A DNA stretch of 64,000 bases from Armigeres subalbatus. Taxonomy: Eukaryota > Arthropoda > Insecta > Diptera > Culicidae. The stretch covers positions 66,755,203 through 66,819,202 of the forward strand of contig NC_085139.1 in assembly GCF_024139115.2 (NCBI RefSeq), read 5' to 3'. Shown here piece after piece: positions 1 through 11,288 of the stretch. Numbering within the stretch: the stretch's first letter is position 1; each line of letters opens with the position of its first letter. The position numbers and the translations under genes are program-made. Below the pieces are notes generated by a model. That model was not told the origin of the DNA, ran no database searches, and saw only the letters and a list, made by a program, of their open reading frames with translations.

Positions 1-87
1 AGAGGCGAAAGTATAAAATTGATAGTTCCGTTAGGATACGGCAGGCATGAAGAATGTTTTTTATAGAAGTCGATTTGAAAGTGAGCT
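1..87. repeat. Dispersed repeat fragment, inverted partner of 53280-53373
   Basis: The first ~87 bases match the reverse complement of 53280-53373 with scattered differences; the shared core includes GTTCCGT, GGCAGGCATG and TTATAGAAGTCGATTTGAAAG. Neither copy shows coding potential. The parent element is not recognised; the window edge truncates this copy. Confidence 0.7.
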
Positions 88-332
88 CGTCACCGTCACT
101 TTTTCTCGTCACCGAAATGTCTTTCTTCTGGGGGGAGGGTTGGAGCTTTTTGATGGAGTTCAAATTAGCGCCGCTGTCGGAACAGCCTGTTCGCCAAATG
201 GCGATATGGGATATAGAGGAGTGGACTATCTTGTACTTAAATATCTTTGCTTCCAGGAATTCCTGCATATTTTTGTTTTTTCAAAGAATTCCTTCGTTAT
301 GAATCATTTTGGTAATTCTTGCGGGAATATTT

Positions 333-750
333 TAAGCACTCTTCCAGGAATTCATCTGGAGATTCGCTCATGAATTCCTCCAGACAATCCTTCTGGGATA
401 CTTTCTGAAGCTCCTTCAGGAATTCCTCCGGAATTTCCTCCAAGCATTCCTTTGGAGTTCTTTCAGGAATTCCTCCAGAAGTTCCTTCAAGAGTTCGTCC
501 GGAAGATCCATCAGAAATTCCTCCGGAAGATCCTTCAGGAATTCCTCCAGATGTTCTTTCAAAAATCCCTCCGGAAGCTCTTCCAGGAATTGCTCCGGAA
601 GTTCCTCTTAGAATTCCTCCGGAAGCTCCTCCAGGAATTCCTCCGAAAATTTCTTCAGGAACTCCTCCGCAAGTTCCTTCAGGAATTCCTCCGGAAGCTC
701 TTCCAGGAATTCATCCGGAACTCCTGGCGGAGTTTCCAGGAATTGTATGA
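333..750. repeat. 24-bp tandem minisatellite
   Basis: A degenerate tandem array of about 17 units with a 24-bp period. Each unit holds GGAATTCC and TCCGGAAG blocks joined by TCCTTC or TCTTCC. Both blocks are near-palindromic, so each unit carries short dyads. Because 24 is a multiple of three, the array leaves an open frame across 452-826 encoding a Phe/Leu/Arg/Gln-rich repeat peptide, which I regard as a by-product rather than a gene. Confidence 0.85.
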
Positions 751-1209
751 ATTCTGGTTGAAATTGGTGAAGACTATTCACAGAAATTTAAAAAAAAATG
801 TGCATGGGATTATAGAATACCGTTAGATACATATATCCGCCAAACAGTAAATTTCGCTATCCGCAAAAATCAGTGCGCGTACACGAACGTTTTTTAATCA
901 TGATATGATTAGGGAAGATCCATTACGTAACGCAAAAATTGGGCATTTTCATCCCCACACTTTTTGTATGAATCATCTGAAAAATTTGTATGGATCGTCA
1001 CACTTTGCTCAAACCTACCTCCCCCCCCTCTAAGTGTTACATAATCCCGTACAGGTGTCGCAAATTAATCAATTACTTCAATTAATTGATTCAGCGTTGT
1101 GATAAGCGATAAATTTTGAATCGATTACTACCCAACGATTGAACGATTCCATAGTTGACAAGAATCAATGGCTCTACATTCCAACTGGAACTTTGTTGAA
1201 TGTTGGGCC
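751..1209. other. Unassigned AT-rich stretch
   Basis: No gene seen. Around 918-1055 the segment begins with CATTACGTAACGC and ends with GTTACATAATCC, a weak inverted similarity that could be the ends of an old MITE; this is a guess. Confidence 0.3.
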
Positions 1210-1571
1210 AGTCTAATATATCGAAATTAATTTATTGGCTTTTTTCGGTGATAATTATACTACTCAAAGCGAAAGGGAGTAGATGAAAGTAATGAAGATA
1301 CAGATTCGATTGACACCGCAAGCGAGCGGTAAGTGCGAAATGAATAGAAACTGAAGATTAGCAGAGGGCCATATGAGATAACAAACATTGTTGAAATCGC
1401 TGTTTCTATTCATTTCAAACGTCCACCCAGGAACGGCTTGGATAGTGACGTGGTGATCACTGTACCAAGACAGGCTTTGAGTAGTATAATTATCACCGAA
1501 AAAAGCCAATAAATTAATTTCGATAAAGTCACGCGGTGATCAAAGCTTTCCTAATTACAGTCTAATATATG
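1210..1571. mobile_element. Foldback insertion with perfect 52-bp arms
   Basis: Bases 1219-1270 are the exact reverse complement of 1474-1525, separated by ~203 bases. The block is bracketed by a direct repeat, CAGTCTAATATAT at about 1210-1222 and 1559-1571, as expected of a target duplication or a template-switch event. No coding capacity. Family not recognised. Confidence 0.7.
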
Positions 1572-1782
1572 TTTGCGATGTTTGTCATCCCTCACCAGCC
1601 CTATGTATGTTGTTGTTGTTTATTGTATGTATGTAAATAGTAAATAAACGACCACTGCGGAGAGCAAATCGGCTTGTTGTTCGTCCACTGATCGAGTCCG
1701 AAATACCCCGCCGGGAGTTAAGTTCGGTTCCGCTGTGTACCGTGGGAAGCCTCCATGATAACTTTCCACAAACTTGGCCTGC

Positions 1783-2757
1783 ATTTCAACTTAGTATTCT
1801 ATTAGCACTCCTTCAGTTATTAATTGAAAGCTTGCCATTGCATGAGTTAGGGTGGTTCAAAAAATCGATTTTGCTCCACAGTGCTCATCTGATTGTTTAC
1901 CATGTTCTGAGTGTCCTCTGAAAATTTGAACTCATTTGGGTTAAAACTGATTTAGAACAATCCTTTTCAAGTTTGCATGCAAATTAGTATGGGGAAATTT
2001 TTTTTTCATTATACTGTTAATGACGTTTCCCCATTGAGTGCAGGTAAAAAGAAAACCTACATAGCTGAAAGGGATACTCAACAGCTTTCACCCAACGGAA
2101 TCCGCATGTTGAATAATCGTCCCAATAATTAGTAATCGATTTTAAGACAGGTTGCGAATCTTTAGTCATGATCGTTAAACTTCTTTGAGGGCATCACTGA
2201 AAAGTGCAGTGCAGCATAGTAGCCTGAATTTGTGTGTGCTATCTTTCGCCCTACGAGCAGCAATGTTGCCTGTAGATGAGTTATGCAATTAGGTCCAGAA
2301 AACCACGGTATAAATTAAATTCGATTACTAATTATTGGAACGATTCATTGAGATGCGGTTTTCACTGAGTGAAAGCTGTTGAGTTTTCCTTTTAGCTATG
2401 TAGGGTTTCTTTTAACATGCGCTTGATGGGGAAGCGTCATTAACAGTATAATGAAAAAATAAATTTCCCCATACTAATTTGCATGCAAACTTGAAACGGC
2501 TTGTGCTAAATCAGTTTTAACCCAAATGAGCTCAAATTTTCAGAGGGCACTCAGAACATGGTTAATAAACAGATAATCACTGTGGAGCAAAATCGATTTT
2601 TTGAACCATCCTAAGAGTATGTATCTTGTGTGGCAAGTACAAGGGATACACTATGCCCAGGGAGTCGAGAATGTTTCCAAGCCGAAACATTCTAGACCGG
2701 ACCGAGAATCGAACTTGCCATCTCCGGATTAGGGTCGGCATTCGCGCTTGATTCTTT
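1783..2757 (-). mobile_element. tRNA-derived SINE (Feilai-like), split by a MITE
   Basis: The tail half (1783-1847) and the body/head half (2614-2757) match the SINE copies at 24046-24338 and 45521-45865, including the body signature ATGCCCAGGGA-GTCGAGA and the reverse of a tRNA B box (GAATCGAAC). The intervening 1848-2613 is a TIR element. The tRNA-like head is diverged and the 5' end is unclear. Confidence 0.7.
1848..2613. mobile_element. TA-flanked MITE with ~190-bp inverted arms
   Basis: The left terminus GGGTGGTTCAAAAAATCG at 1850 matches the reverse complement of the right terminus ending at 2611 with one mismatch. Long arms continue inward through the CTCCACAG, GTTCTGAG and AGTATGGGGAAA blocks. 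The ends are bracketed by TA, typical of Tc1/mariner-type insertions. A second copy of the right half lies at 49356-50522. No transposase is present, so it is non-autonomous. It sits inside a SINE. Confidence 0.85.
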
Positions 2758-3514
2758 CGCGACCAAGAACTCACTTGAACTCCGTTTAGCAATTTTTACC
2801 CACTTTATTCAAATCTACACACAGGTACCTTCTCTCCCACTTTCTTAACTAACAACCTCTTACCTTCTCCACACTTCTAGCTATACGTTCAATTGTTGGC
2901 GGGGTTCTTCAATGTTCCGCTACAGCAACTGTTCTGGTCCTTCCTGCTTGGTGTCCACGATGATAAGTCACAACGGATGATAAGCATAATGTACGTTAGG
3001 CATAATGGACCTTTGGCATGATTCTGCCTTCCTTATGTCATGGGCTGTTTTTTGGGTCATTTTATGCCTAACGTACTTATGCCTATCGTCCTTATGCCTA
3101 ACGTACTCATTTTGTATTGTTTGTGCTAATCACCGCGCACTTACTAATTAATTAATCTGCTAGATTGGCTTTTCTCGCACACATTTATTTAAACAATTAA
3201 CAGTTTTCATTAACATACATTTTTTAAACAAACTTACAACGTGCTGGATGTAACCTTTCAGCTTGGTCAGTCAAATTACACTAATCCGAATTTCCCTCCC
3301 AAGTTTAGTCTTCCCGTCAGTCAACACCCCATTTCGTTTATTGCGTCGTCGTTGTTGTTCGTGTTTACACTCGTCGTATGCAGTTCGCCACCCAGTCGAT
3401 ACAACAGTCCTTTGTATATGAAGTTAAAATTCCCACATTCTCGCTGAAGGTTTACTGCTTTACTTTCCCTTTGATTTTTGATGTGGAATACCTATAAATA
3501 AAGTTTTTGACATG
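2758..3514. other. Unassigned stretch with a small inverted motif
   Basis: No gene recognised. Between about 2975 and 3105 the motif TACGTTAGGCATAA appears once forward and its reverse complement twice (near 3061 and 3090), suggesting a small decayed palindromic repeat. A 68-codon open frame at 3241-3447 has no recognisable features. Confidence 0.35.
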
Positions 3515-4925
3515 ATTTTGGAACGGCAAACCAATGAAATAACAACTTCATGACTGCCGAAAAGTCCAAATGGAAGGTATATAGATTTCAATATTCTAAA
3601 AGCCCATTCTAACACAAGCAACATAAGGCAATCGCGCTAATCGATCGCGCGATAAAATTTACCCCCGGAGAAAAACGGGTACAAACCTTAAAACAAGCCA
3701 CTCAAATTCTTATGAAAAATAATTATTCGATGTGGTTTGTGAACAGGTTAAAAGAACAGCGTATCCGTAAGCATTACAACTCCCTAGAAAAATCCAAGGC
3801 TCCCGATCAAATACAAAAATTTGTAATGGCTCCATATGTACTAGGGTGGCTCAAATTAGTATGGGAAAAACTTTTTGCAATTTTTTTAATGGGCCGCCCT
3901 CTTATTCGGTTCTATTTGATGCCCTGATGCTCTGGACAAAATTTCAGCCAAATCGGTCAACGTTTGGGCAGTGCTAAACTCGTTGGAAGTTTATATGAAA
4001 AAATGTATGCAGAAACATCCAAAAATAGTAAATTGCAGCTGGACTACACTGCTTACGATGAAGAACTATGATACTCATTCAGATCTTGGAAAATTTAATA
4101 CAGAATGTTATGCAGAAAACCGCGAGAAGATTAGAGTTTGCCCGGCTAAGTTATTAGCATTTCTCTCGTTTCTTTTACCTTTGAAAATAAATAAATTCAT
4201 CCCTTCAGCACTCCAGTAAAATGCTAATATCTTTGCGTAATAAACTCTAATCTTCTCGCGGTTTTCAGCATAACATTCTGTATTTAATTCTACAAGAACT
4301 GAATTAGTATCATGGTTCTTGATTGTAAATTATGCCGTCCAACTGCAAATCACTGTTTTTGGATGTTTCTGCATACATTTTTACATATAAACTTCCAACG
4401 AGTTTAGCACCGTCCAAACGTTGACTGATTTGGCTAAAATTTTGTCCAGAGAATCAGGGCATCAATTAAAATCGAATAAGAGGGCGGTCCATCGTAAAAT
4501 TTGAAAAAGTGTTTTTTGAGCCACCCTAATATGTACCCAAGCCTGAACGAAAAACTGAAGAAAATTCTTCAACGCAATAATGTGGTACTAGCCTCCAGAC
4601 CACAAAATAAAATCAAACACACGATTTTCAATAAGCTGAATGATGTAATACCACCAGGCAAACAGAAAAACGTAGTGTACTCTATACCTTGTGCGACAGA
4701 CGATGGGAAGGTCTACATCGGCCAAACGAAACGAATGATAGAGGTACGGATTGCAGAACATAAGAATGACTGTAAAAAGAGGAATCCGAAATTTGGCTTA
4801 TCAATTCATATTAGCAATGATGAATGAAGGACACCTTCTCAATTTTAAGAAAACTAAAGTGCTCGAACGTATTGCAAATCAGGAGGTCAGGACAATAGCG
4901 GAGGTATCGGAGGTATCACATCAAA
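3515..4925 (+). pseudogene. Penelope-like element: RT C-terminal part plus GIY-YIG endonuclease, broken
   Basis: Penelope-like retroelements encode an RT fused to a GIY-YIG nuclease. The plus strand first reads RT-distal blocks: a GRYIDFN-like motif near 3577 and then KNNY..WFVNRL from about 3712. After an insertion (3842-4528) it resumes with LNEKLKKIL and the GIY-YIG signature VVYSIPC...GKVYIGQTKR near 4675-4730, followed by EHKNDC and a C-terminal tail to ~4915. The catalytic RT core is absent upstream, there is a stop near 3555, and the two halves are not in one frame even ignoring the insertion, so this is a dead 5'-truncated copy. It abuts a Jockey-type LINE at ~4925-4947. Confidence 0.8.
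3842..4528. mobile_element. hAT-like MITE with exact 8-bp target duplication
   Basis: A 687-bp foldback element with termini TAGGGTGGCTCAAA and its reverse complement and arms of ~300 bp including TATGCAGAAACATCCAAAAA and GAGAAGATTAGAGTTT. It is flanked by ATATGTAC at 3834-3841 and 4529-4536. An 8-bp duplication and a TAGGG start fit the hAT superfamily. No coding capacity. It interrupts the Penelope-like open frame. Confidence 0.85.
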
Positions 4926-4946
4926 AACGAAGGGGAAAGCAAAGCA

Positions 4947-5069
4947 GTAAACACTCCGGAGCAACTGATGCCGATCTTCGCTCAGCTCACCACTCGGCTG
5001 CGCGGCTGCAAAACCCGCTTCGACCAGGTCTTCACTCTTAGTATATTCATCATTGAAAATGGCTGCTAG
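4947..5069 (+). pseudogene. Jockey-type LINE ORF1 C-terminal fragment
   Basis: A short frame reads VNTPEQLMPIFAQLTTRLRG...FDQVFTLSIFIIENGC and ends with TAG at 5067-5069. This matches what I recall of the C-terminus of Jockey-clade ORF1 (Gag-like) proteins. It overlaps the ORF2 start at 5059 by 11 bases, the compact ORF1/ORF2 overlap typical of that clade. Everything upstream is missing; the sequence switches to the Penelope-like fragment at ~4925-4947. Confidence 0.6.
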
Positions 5070-6299
5070 GGTGGGCCTGGGCAACTGGAACGTTTGCTCC
5101 CTAAAGAGCAAAACAATTGAGCTGAACGATTTCCTTGAGGAGAAGACAATAGACTTGGCGTTCATCACCGAAACGCACCTTAAACCGGGGGTGAACATCA
5201 ACATCCCGGACTTTCGCATCGTGCGACTCGACCGGCCGATCAGGGGATGTGGTGTGGCCATCGCTCTTCGCTACAACATCAACTGTCGCCTGCTGCCAAG
5301 CTTCCAGCTGCACATCGTTGTGGTCATCGGTGTGGAGGTTACTGTCTCTGTCGGCACAATCACGCTCATCGCAGCGTACTGCCCAACTCAAGCTAAAGCT
5401 TGCGACGGATCATCGGCCCTTCGGAGGGACATCATCAAACTTACGCGGAGACAAGGTAAGTTCATCATTGCCGGCGACCTGAATGCCAAGCACCAAGACT
5501 GGGGCAACAGTCGCTGCAATCAAAACGGAACCAAACAAATCAACCAACATTGATTTACTCACCAAAGATTTGATCCGCTGCGAAATGTCACTCGCAGGCA
5601 GTACCAACGTACTGGGATGCCTGCGCTTAAGGCTCGGTACAATCGCATGACCAAAATGAATCCTCAGACCACATGACCAAAATAAAACCTCAGAAATAGT
5701 GAATTTTCTAATAAGATCCGCGCTCTCCCAGACTGTGCTAAGCCGTTCTGGAAGCTAACAAAAAATCTAAAATCTAAGCCTCGACCCATTACACCTTTGA
5801 TCCCATTAGACAGCAATGGCTCTGAAGATCGCTTGATAATTCCTGCAGAGAAGGTTTCTGAAACAGGTCGTCACTTCGTCAGCACACACAATCTTGGACA
5901 GAACACCGTCAGTCCATACGAAGCAGCCGTTAATGAGCATGCTAAAAACATCCATCTTATTCCCAACGACTTCTCGGAGGAGTTGGAGATCTCAGCTGGC
6001 GAATTGACGGTCTAAATCAAATCATCGAAAAACATGAAGGCCCCAGGCTGCGACAGCAGCCTGAATCTCGACCTCAAACACATGAGTGCTCCGTCCTTCA
6101 AGCACCTCTCGCTGATCTTTAATCAGTGTCTCCGGCTCAGCTACTTCCCATCGTCCTGGAAGTCAGCGAAAGTCATCCCCATCCGTAAGCTTGGGAAGGA
6201 TCCTTCCTCCCCCAAAAGTTATCGACCCATCAGCCTTCTCTAAGGGTTATCCGAGCTATTCAAAAAAGCTATTCATTACCGGTTACTTGAGTCCCCAAG
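5059..6299 (+). pseudogene. Jockey-type LINE ORF2 fragment: AP endonuclease and start of RT
   Basis: ORF2 starts at ATG 5059 (MAARVGLGNWNVCSLK). The APE-type endonuclease domain runs to ~5553 with ITETHL, the GCGVAIA block and the catalytic AGDLNAKHQDWG region. A deletion of the endonuclease C-terminus follows. From ~5700 the frame resumes (KIRALPDCAKPFWKL) into the RT N-terminus, KAPGCDSSLNLDL at ~6040 and KSYRPISLL at ~6215. There are in-frame stops near 6013 and 6241. The palm and catalytic FADD are gone; homology ends near 6299. In full-length elements this protein nicks target DNA and primes reverse transcription; this copy cannot. Confidence 0.8.
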
Positions 6300-7033
6300 A
6301 TGAAGCGTCAAGTGGCCAAATGTGGCCAATGTTAAAAATAATGTAACAAACGAAAATAAAAAATAAACGGATTTAAGTAAAACAAAAGTCCCGAAAATGC
6401 CCTTTCTAAAAAAAACATTTCTGCCAAACGGCATTTTTGGAAAAAATACCAATTCAGCCGAATGCCCGTTACCGTCAAATGACCCTTTATGCCACACGAT
6501 CATTTCGGCCAATTGTTTTTTCCAGCCAAAGGGTCGACTAAATGACATTTTCGGCAAAATAATTTTAGACTAGATTGTTTGGGTTTGTTTGGTCAAGCGA
6601 CACATAAAGCCAAACAACTTTCAGCTTTACTAACAAACAATTTTAGCTGTTCTCAATTCCAATGTTTGATAAGTTGTGGCTTTCGGCAAAATGGCCAAAC
6701 GACCCTTCTCCGTTCAAAAATTCTATTTCAAAAACACATATTTTTGGATTTCAATAGAAAAAATCTTCGGATTTTCCACGGAAAATTCTACGGACTTCTT
6801 CAAATTTTAATCAGCGTGACATTTTTTTAACGGCGGCGCGCTGAGGCAAAACGTTGGCAGCGTTGCGCGGCGGCGCACGCCTTTAAAGTCATGTACCTAT
6901 GTACAAAACTGCTGGCCAGCCAGGTGTATCTGATATGGTATAGGTACCGTATTATGACATCTGTCTGCAAATTGAAAACACATTATGCAAGACAAAAATT
7001 ATTATTCTTAGTGAAGTTCAACTATATCAGTAA
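6300..7033. other. Degenerate repetitive stretch
   Basis: No gene. Bases 6385-6720 carry repeated short motifs such as GGCAAAATG, GCCAAACG and AAATGACC in both orientations, as in decayed satellite-like or TIR repeats. 6830-7030 is unassigned. Confidence 0.4.
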
Positions 7034-9290
7034 CTAGCTTTATGTACCCGGCCTTGCTCGGAATTGCCATTTTGGTTTTCGTTTTTTATAATCAGAAAAG
7101 GATTAAACCAATTGGTCAACAGAGTAATTGTGTTAACATATTGATACTTCGTCATTTGACTAATAGAAGGCTTTTGGAAGCATTGACTGATCTAGAAAAA
7201 GGGATCGTTGGTTTGAATAGGCTTATTCCTAGCAAACGTCATTTGCTAAAGAAGGAAAAACATCCACCGATGCTTTATTCCGGGCAAACGCCAATTTTTA
7301 AAGAAGGGATCACACTCACCATTGCCTTATTCCGGGCAAATGCCTACTTTTAAAAAAGCAATCACATCCACCATTCAGAAGGAAACACATTAATTATTGC
7401 TTTTCACTGGGCAAACCATGATTTCGATGAAGGGTAACAATAATCATTGCTCTATACCCAGCAAATGCGTGCTTTCTATGAAAGATTTTTCTGATGCTGT
7501 TCATAATTATCCCAAATGCCCTTCATGTCAAATGACCTTAACCAAGTATTGTTATGTTAATGGTCTGCTTAATTCAGGGATATGTCATTTTCAGGGAAGT
7601 TGAAGTTGAAGTCATTTTTGGGGAAATGTTATTAACGGGAAAATGTTATTGTCGAGGATTTGCTATTTTTAAGGAATTCGGGAAATTTGTTTTCGAAGCA
7701 TTGTACAATGTGAAAGAACCTCGAATGAACTAAATAAGAGGGATTTTAAATTAAGTCGTTTTCTGAACAATACCTAACCCCAACAACCTCCTGCATTCCA
7801 AAAGTTTCTCCCAGCCTCTATATAATAGTTTTGGGCAGAGAATATGTTTTTACAAAATTGGTTTAAATTGACCCATGCGGTAGAAAGGTGTACTAAACGG
7901 TTCGTTTAATAAATATACCATCTCTCTCATTCAGCTATGACACTCCTATCCAGTCTGATATAGTCTTCCTTAAACAGAGAATATGGGTTCCAAATTTAGT
8001 GGACATCGGTAAATGGGTTCAAAAGTTATGCTGAATTGATCGATAACTAAACAATACTCCTCTCTCACACCATCCCCTTTTAAAATTACCTACCCACATC
8101 CACTTAAGTTGTTTCCTTAGGACATACAATATTTGATACAAATTTAGTTTAAATCGGTCATTGGGTTCAAGACTTACATTTAGTTGATCGATTGCTGAAC
8201 AATACCCCTCCCTCCATACCCTCCCTTTTTCAAAGAGCATCCCTAATCACGCTATCGTCGTCTCCTTAATATGAAGAATGTGTGTTCCAAATTTGGTTGA
8301 AAACGGCCAATGGGTTCAGAAGTTACACTGAGTTGATCAATAACTGAGCAATACCCCTCCCCGCACATCCTCCCCCTTTTCCAAAGAACATGCTTAGCCC
8401 CCCTCCATTGTCGTCTCCTTAAGATAAAGAATGTGTGTTCCAAATTTGGTTGAAATCGGCCAAGGGGTCCATAAGGTACACTGAGTTGATCAATAACTCA
8501 GCAATACCCCTCCCCTCACACCCTCCCTCTTTTTCCAAAAATCATTCATAATCCCCCTATCATCGTCTCCTCAAGATAAAGAATGTGTGTTCCAAATTTG
8601 GTTGAAATCGACCAAAGGGTTCAAAAGGTACACTGAGTTGATCAATAACTTAGCAATACAACTACCCCCACACCCTCCCCCTTTTCCAAAAAGCATCCAT
8701 AACCCCCTATTGCCATCTCCTTAAGATAAAGAATGTGTGTTCCAAATTTGGTTGAAATCGGCCAAGGGGTTCAGAGGCTACACTGAGTTGATTAATAACT
8801 AAGCAATACCCCTCCCCACACATCTTCCCCCTTTTCCAAAAACATGCTTAGCCCCACTCCATTGTCGTCTCCTTAAGATGAAGAATGTGTGTTCCAAATT
8901 TGGTTGAAATCGACCAAGGGGTTCAGAGGCTACACTGAGATGATTAATAACTAAGCAATACCCCTCCCCGCACATCCTCCCCCTTTTCCAAAGAGCATGC
9001 TTAGCCCCCCTCCATTGTCGTCTCCTTAAGATAAAGAATGTGTGTTCCAAATTTGGTTGAAATCGGCCAAGGGGTTTAGAAGTTACACTGAGTTGATCGA
9101 TAACTAAGCAATACCCCTCCCCCCACACCCTCCCCCTTTTTCAAAGAGCATCCCTAACCCCCCTATCGTCGTCTCCTTAAGATAAAGTATGTGTGTTCCA
9201 AATTTGGTTGAAATCGGTCAATGGGGAGAAGTTATGCTGGAACATACATACATACATACATACAAACATACAAACATTGAGTTTTATATA
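7034..9290 (+). repeat. Dispersed repeat family A, copy 1, with internal tandem array
   Basis: Begins ACTAGCTTTATGTACCCGG and ends near ACATTGAGTTTTATATA after a (CATA)n tract. A second copy at 62101-63378 shares the start, the interior (ACCAATTG-TCAACAG, AGAAGGCTTTTGGAA) and the tail. Between ~7980 and 9240 the unit AAAGAATGTGTGTTCCAAAT plus ~130 bases recurs about nine times with a ~148-153-bp period. Cys/Gly-rich open frames on the minus strand are by-products of the array. I do not recognise an encoded protein. Confidence 0.8.
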
Positions 9291-9350
9291 CATAATATAT
9301 ATATAATATATAAATATAAATAAATATAAATATAAAAAAATAAATTAACA
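9240..9350. repeat. Microsatellite tail
   Basis: A (CATA)n tract followed by AT-rich ATATAATATAT and AAATATAAATA repeats at the 3' end of family A copy 1. Confidence 0.85.
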
Positions 9351-11284
9351 TGCTGCAGCTATCTTAACAAGTACTATTCTCTGCCGCCCACTGCTACACG
9401 ATGACCTTCTCGATTTCGATTGTTTCCTTAATAACTGATTGGCCATTCTTGTTCATTCCATTCCCGTAGCACACCATGCCCTGATAATAGTTTAGCCTTA
9501 TTCGATGGTCTCCGCTTCATTTCCGTCACCTCAGAGTGAATCGAGCAGAACAAATACCGAGAACCAACAACCCATTCCGTTTCCGCAGATTCGCTGGAAT
9601 TCCAGCTTTCACACTCAATCGACATTGAAGTTAAATCAATTGAACTATCTCGCTTTGAACTATTATTCCAATTTCTATCCATAGTCGCTTCGATTTGCCT
9701 CCCATCCTTATCCTTATTCCGAAGCAGTACACTTCTCAATTACATCAAACTGTCTTTCTCGTCTGAGTGCTGAGTAGAGATAGTCGTCGTCTTCATTTTC
9801 ACGGACTTACCAGAGGAAGGGTAAAGTGTTATTTGCAGAATGGCATGAGGTGAAATCACATTATTTGAAATAATTGTATTCTCTCCCACCCTACCTTCCG
9901 TTATTTTCCCACATCGGACTGAAGCGCTTCAAGGAGTGTTAGCATAGATAGGGGCAAAGGCAAAGCATAGAGAAACGTAAAAGTGCAGTTCAATTGAAGC
10001 CCTCAGAAGTAGTCGAAGTGAACAGAGCAGAAGCTCCTTTGAAAGAAATCGATTTCAGAAACAACGACTTCGATTTGCTTGTCATTACGTTTCTAGTTTA
10101 TTCCATCATCAATATTTATTCAGTTATATATAGGACCTGGTTCATACATATTGGTGCAGCACTTTCCGTTCTCCAGCACTATCAGTTTTATAACATTCAC
10201 CAGGAAATCACTTCTAAATCAGATAATTTTACTAATATATTACCTTGATCGATTATTGTACATTAAGTACAATAGCGAAACCGACGTTTATCGATTTCTG
10301 GAATTTTTTTACGGTTTGGTATAAAAAGAATGCCAATGTTTTCGAGTCTTACCGTTGTTGAAAATTGGCCAGATTGATCATTGTAGGAAGACTTAATTTA
10401 TTAAGATAAGTAAACTGGGGTTCTTTTTAAGCATACATATTTTTGAAATTAGGAACAGCCTAATGCCCCAGTTGTCGTTTTCGACGACGAGTAAAACCAT
10501 ATCGGCACAGTGATCTGATATGCGAAGGTTGTACGAGTAACACGCCAGTCCGATGATTTCACCATAGCGGACGAAAGCAATTTCGTTCACGTTCCAAGCA
10601 AACAATCGATATGACAAATTACCCGTAGACTATTGTGGGAAGGACACGCCGCATATGGCGAATAATGGTCCACAAATTGGTATCGTAAATCAACGAACGC
10701 CGCCGGCGACTACCACCGTAGGATAATAATTGGCCCAGAAGGAAAACTTTATGAATGATCGCGTCGGCTGTGTATAGTGGGGACACGTGAATTTCCATAA
10801 CTAGAATATGACTGTTACGGTTATGAGTGCCTTGAGATGAGGAGTGGTCCGGTGAGACCACCCCCCACATTTATGGATCGTCGGAAAATGTAGTTATTGT
10901 TGTTACTAGCATTATCTTCAAGCAGCAAAATTTCTTTATTACTCCAGTAACATTTATAGTTTAATGCCAGTTGTTTGCTTTGTAAGGATTCCATTGTACC
11001 ATATAATGATGCACGGTGGATGAGCATTAAAGTACGATTAACATTGGAGACGGTGTTTGATAAAAAGTATTATTTATACAAATATTTGTAAGATATTTTG
11101 ACACGGATAGATTTGTTCCAAAGAAAAAAGTAGAAGGTTGTATCTTAGACACGACCCCCAGTTGGAAATAGGATTGCGTAAATTAAAAAAAGTATGTATT
11201 TTAATATTCTGAATATGCTCAATGACGACGATCTAAGGCTGCTGTGACCCCTTTCGATGCCTTCCTTGCTATTTAACTACAATC
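9351..11284. other. Unassigned stretch, possible decayed coding remnants
   Basis: No known family recognised. Minus-strand open frames of 103 codons (9428-9739) and of 83 and 74 codons (10393-10870) occur. The last two abut in adjacent frames near 10617, as if one base had been lost from a longer frame. Composition is less biased than in the surrounding repeats. This could be an old coding remnant or chance; I assign no function. Confidence 0.3.
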
Positions 11285-11288
11285 CTCA

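Noticed and set aside
333..750. CRISPR array
   Set aside because: Repeats are directly adjacent without spacers and the genome is eukaryotic.
452..826. 124-codon open frame as a gene
   Set aside because: It is the translation of the 24-bp minisatellite, with no unique sequence apart from a short tail.
1660..1780. 5S rRNA-like or solo-LTR segment
   Set aside because: GGGAGTTAAGTTCGGTT is suggestive but no 5S promoter boxes, and no second LTR or TG...CA ends could be defined.
8019..9128. Several minus-strand Cys/Gly-rich frames
   Set aside because: Each is a copy of the ~150-bp tandem unit; the apparent protein repeats follow the DNA repeats.
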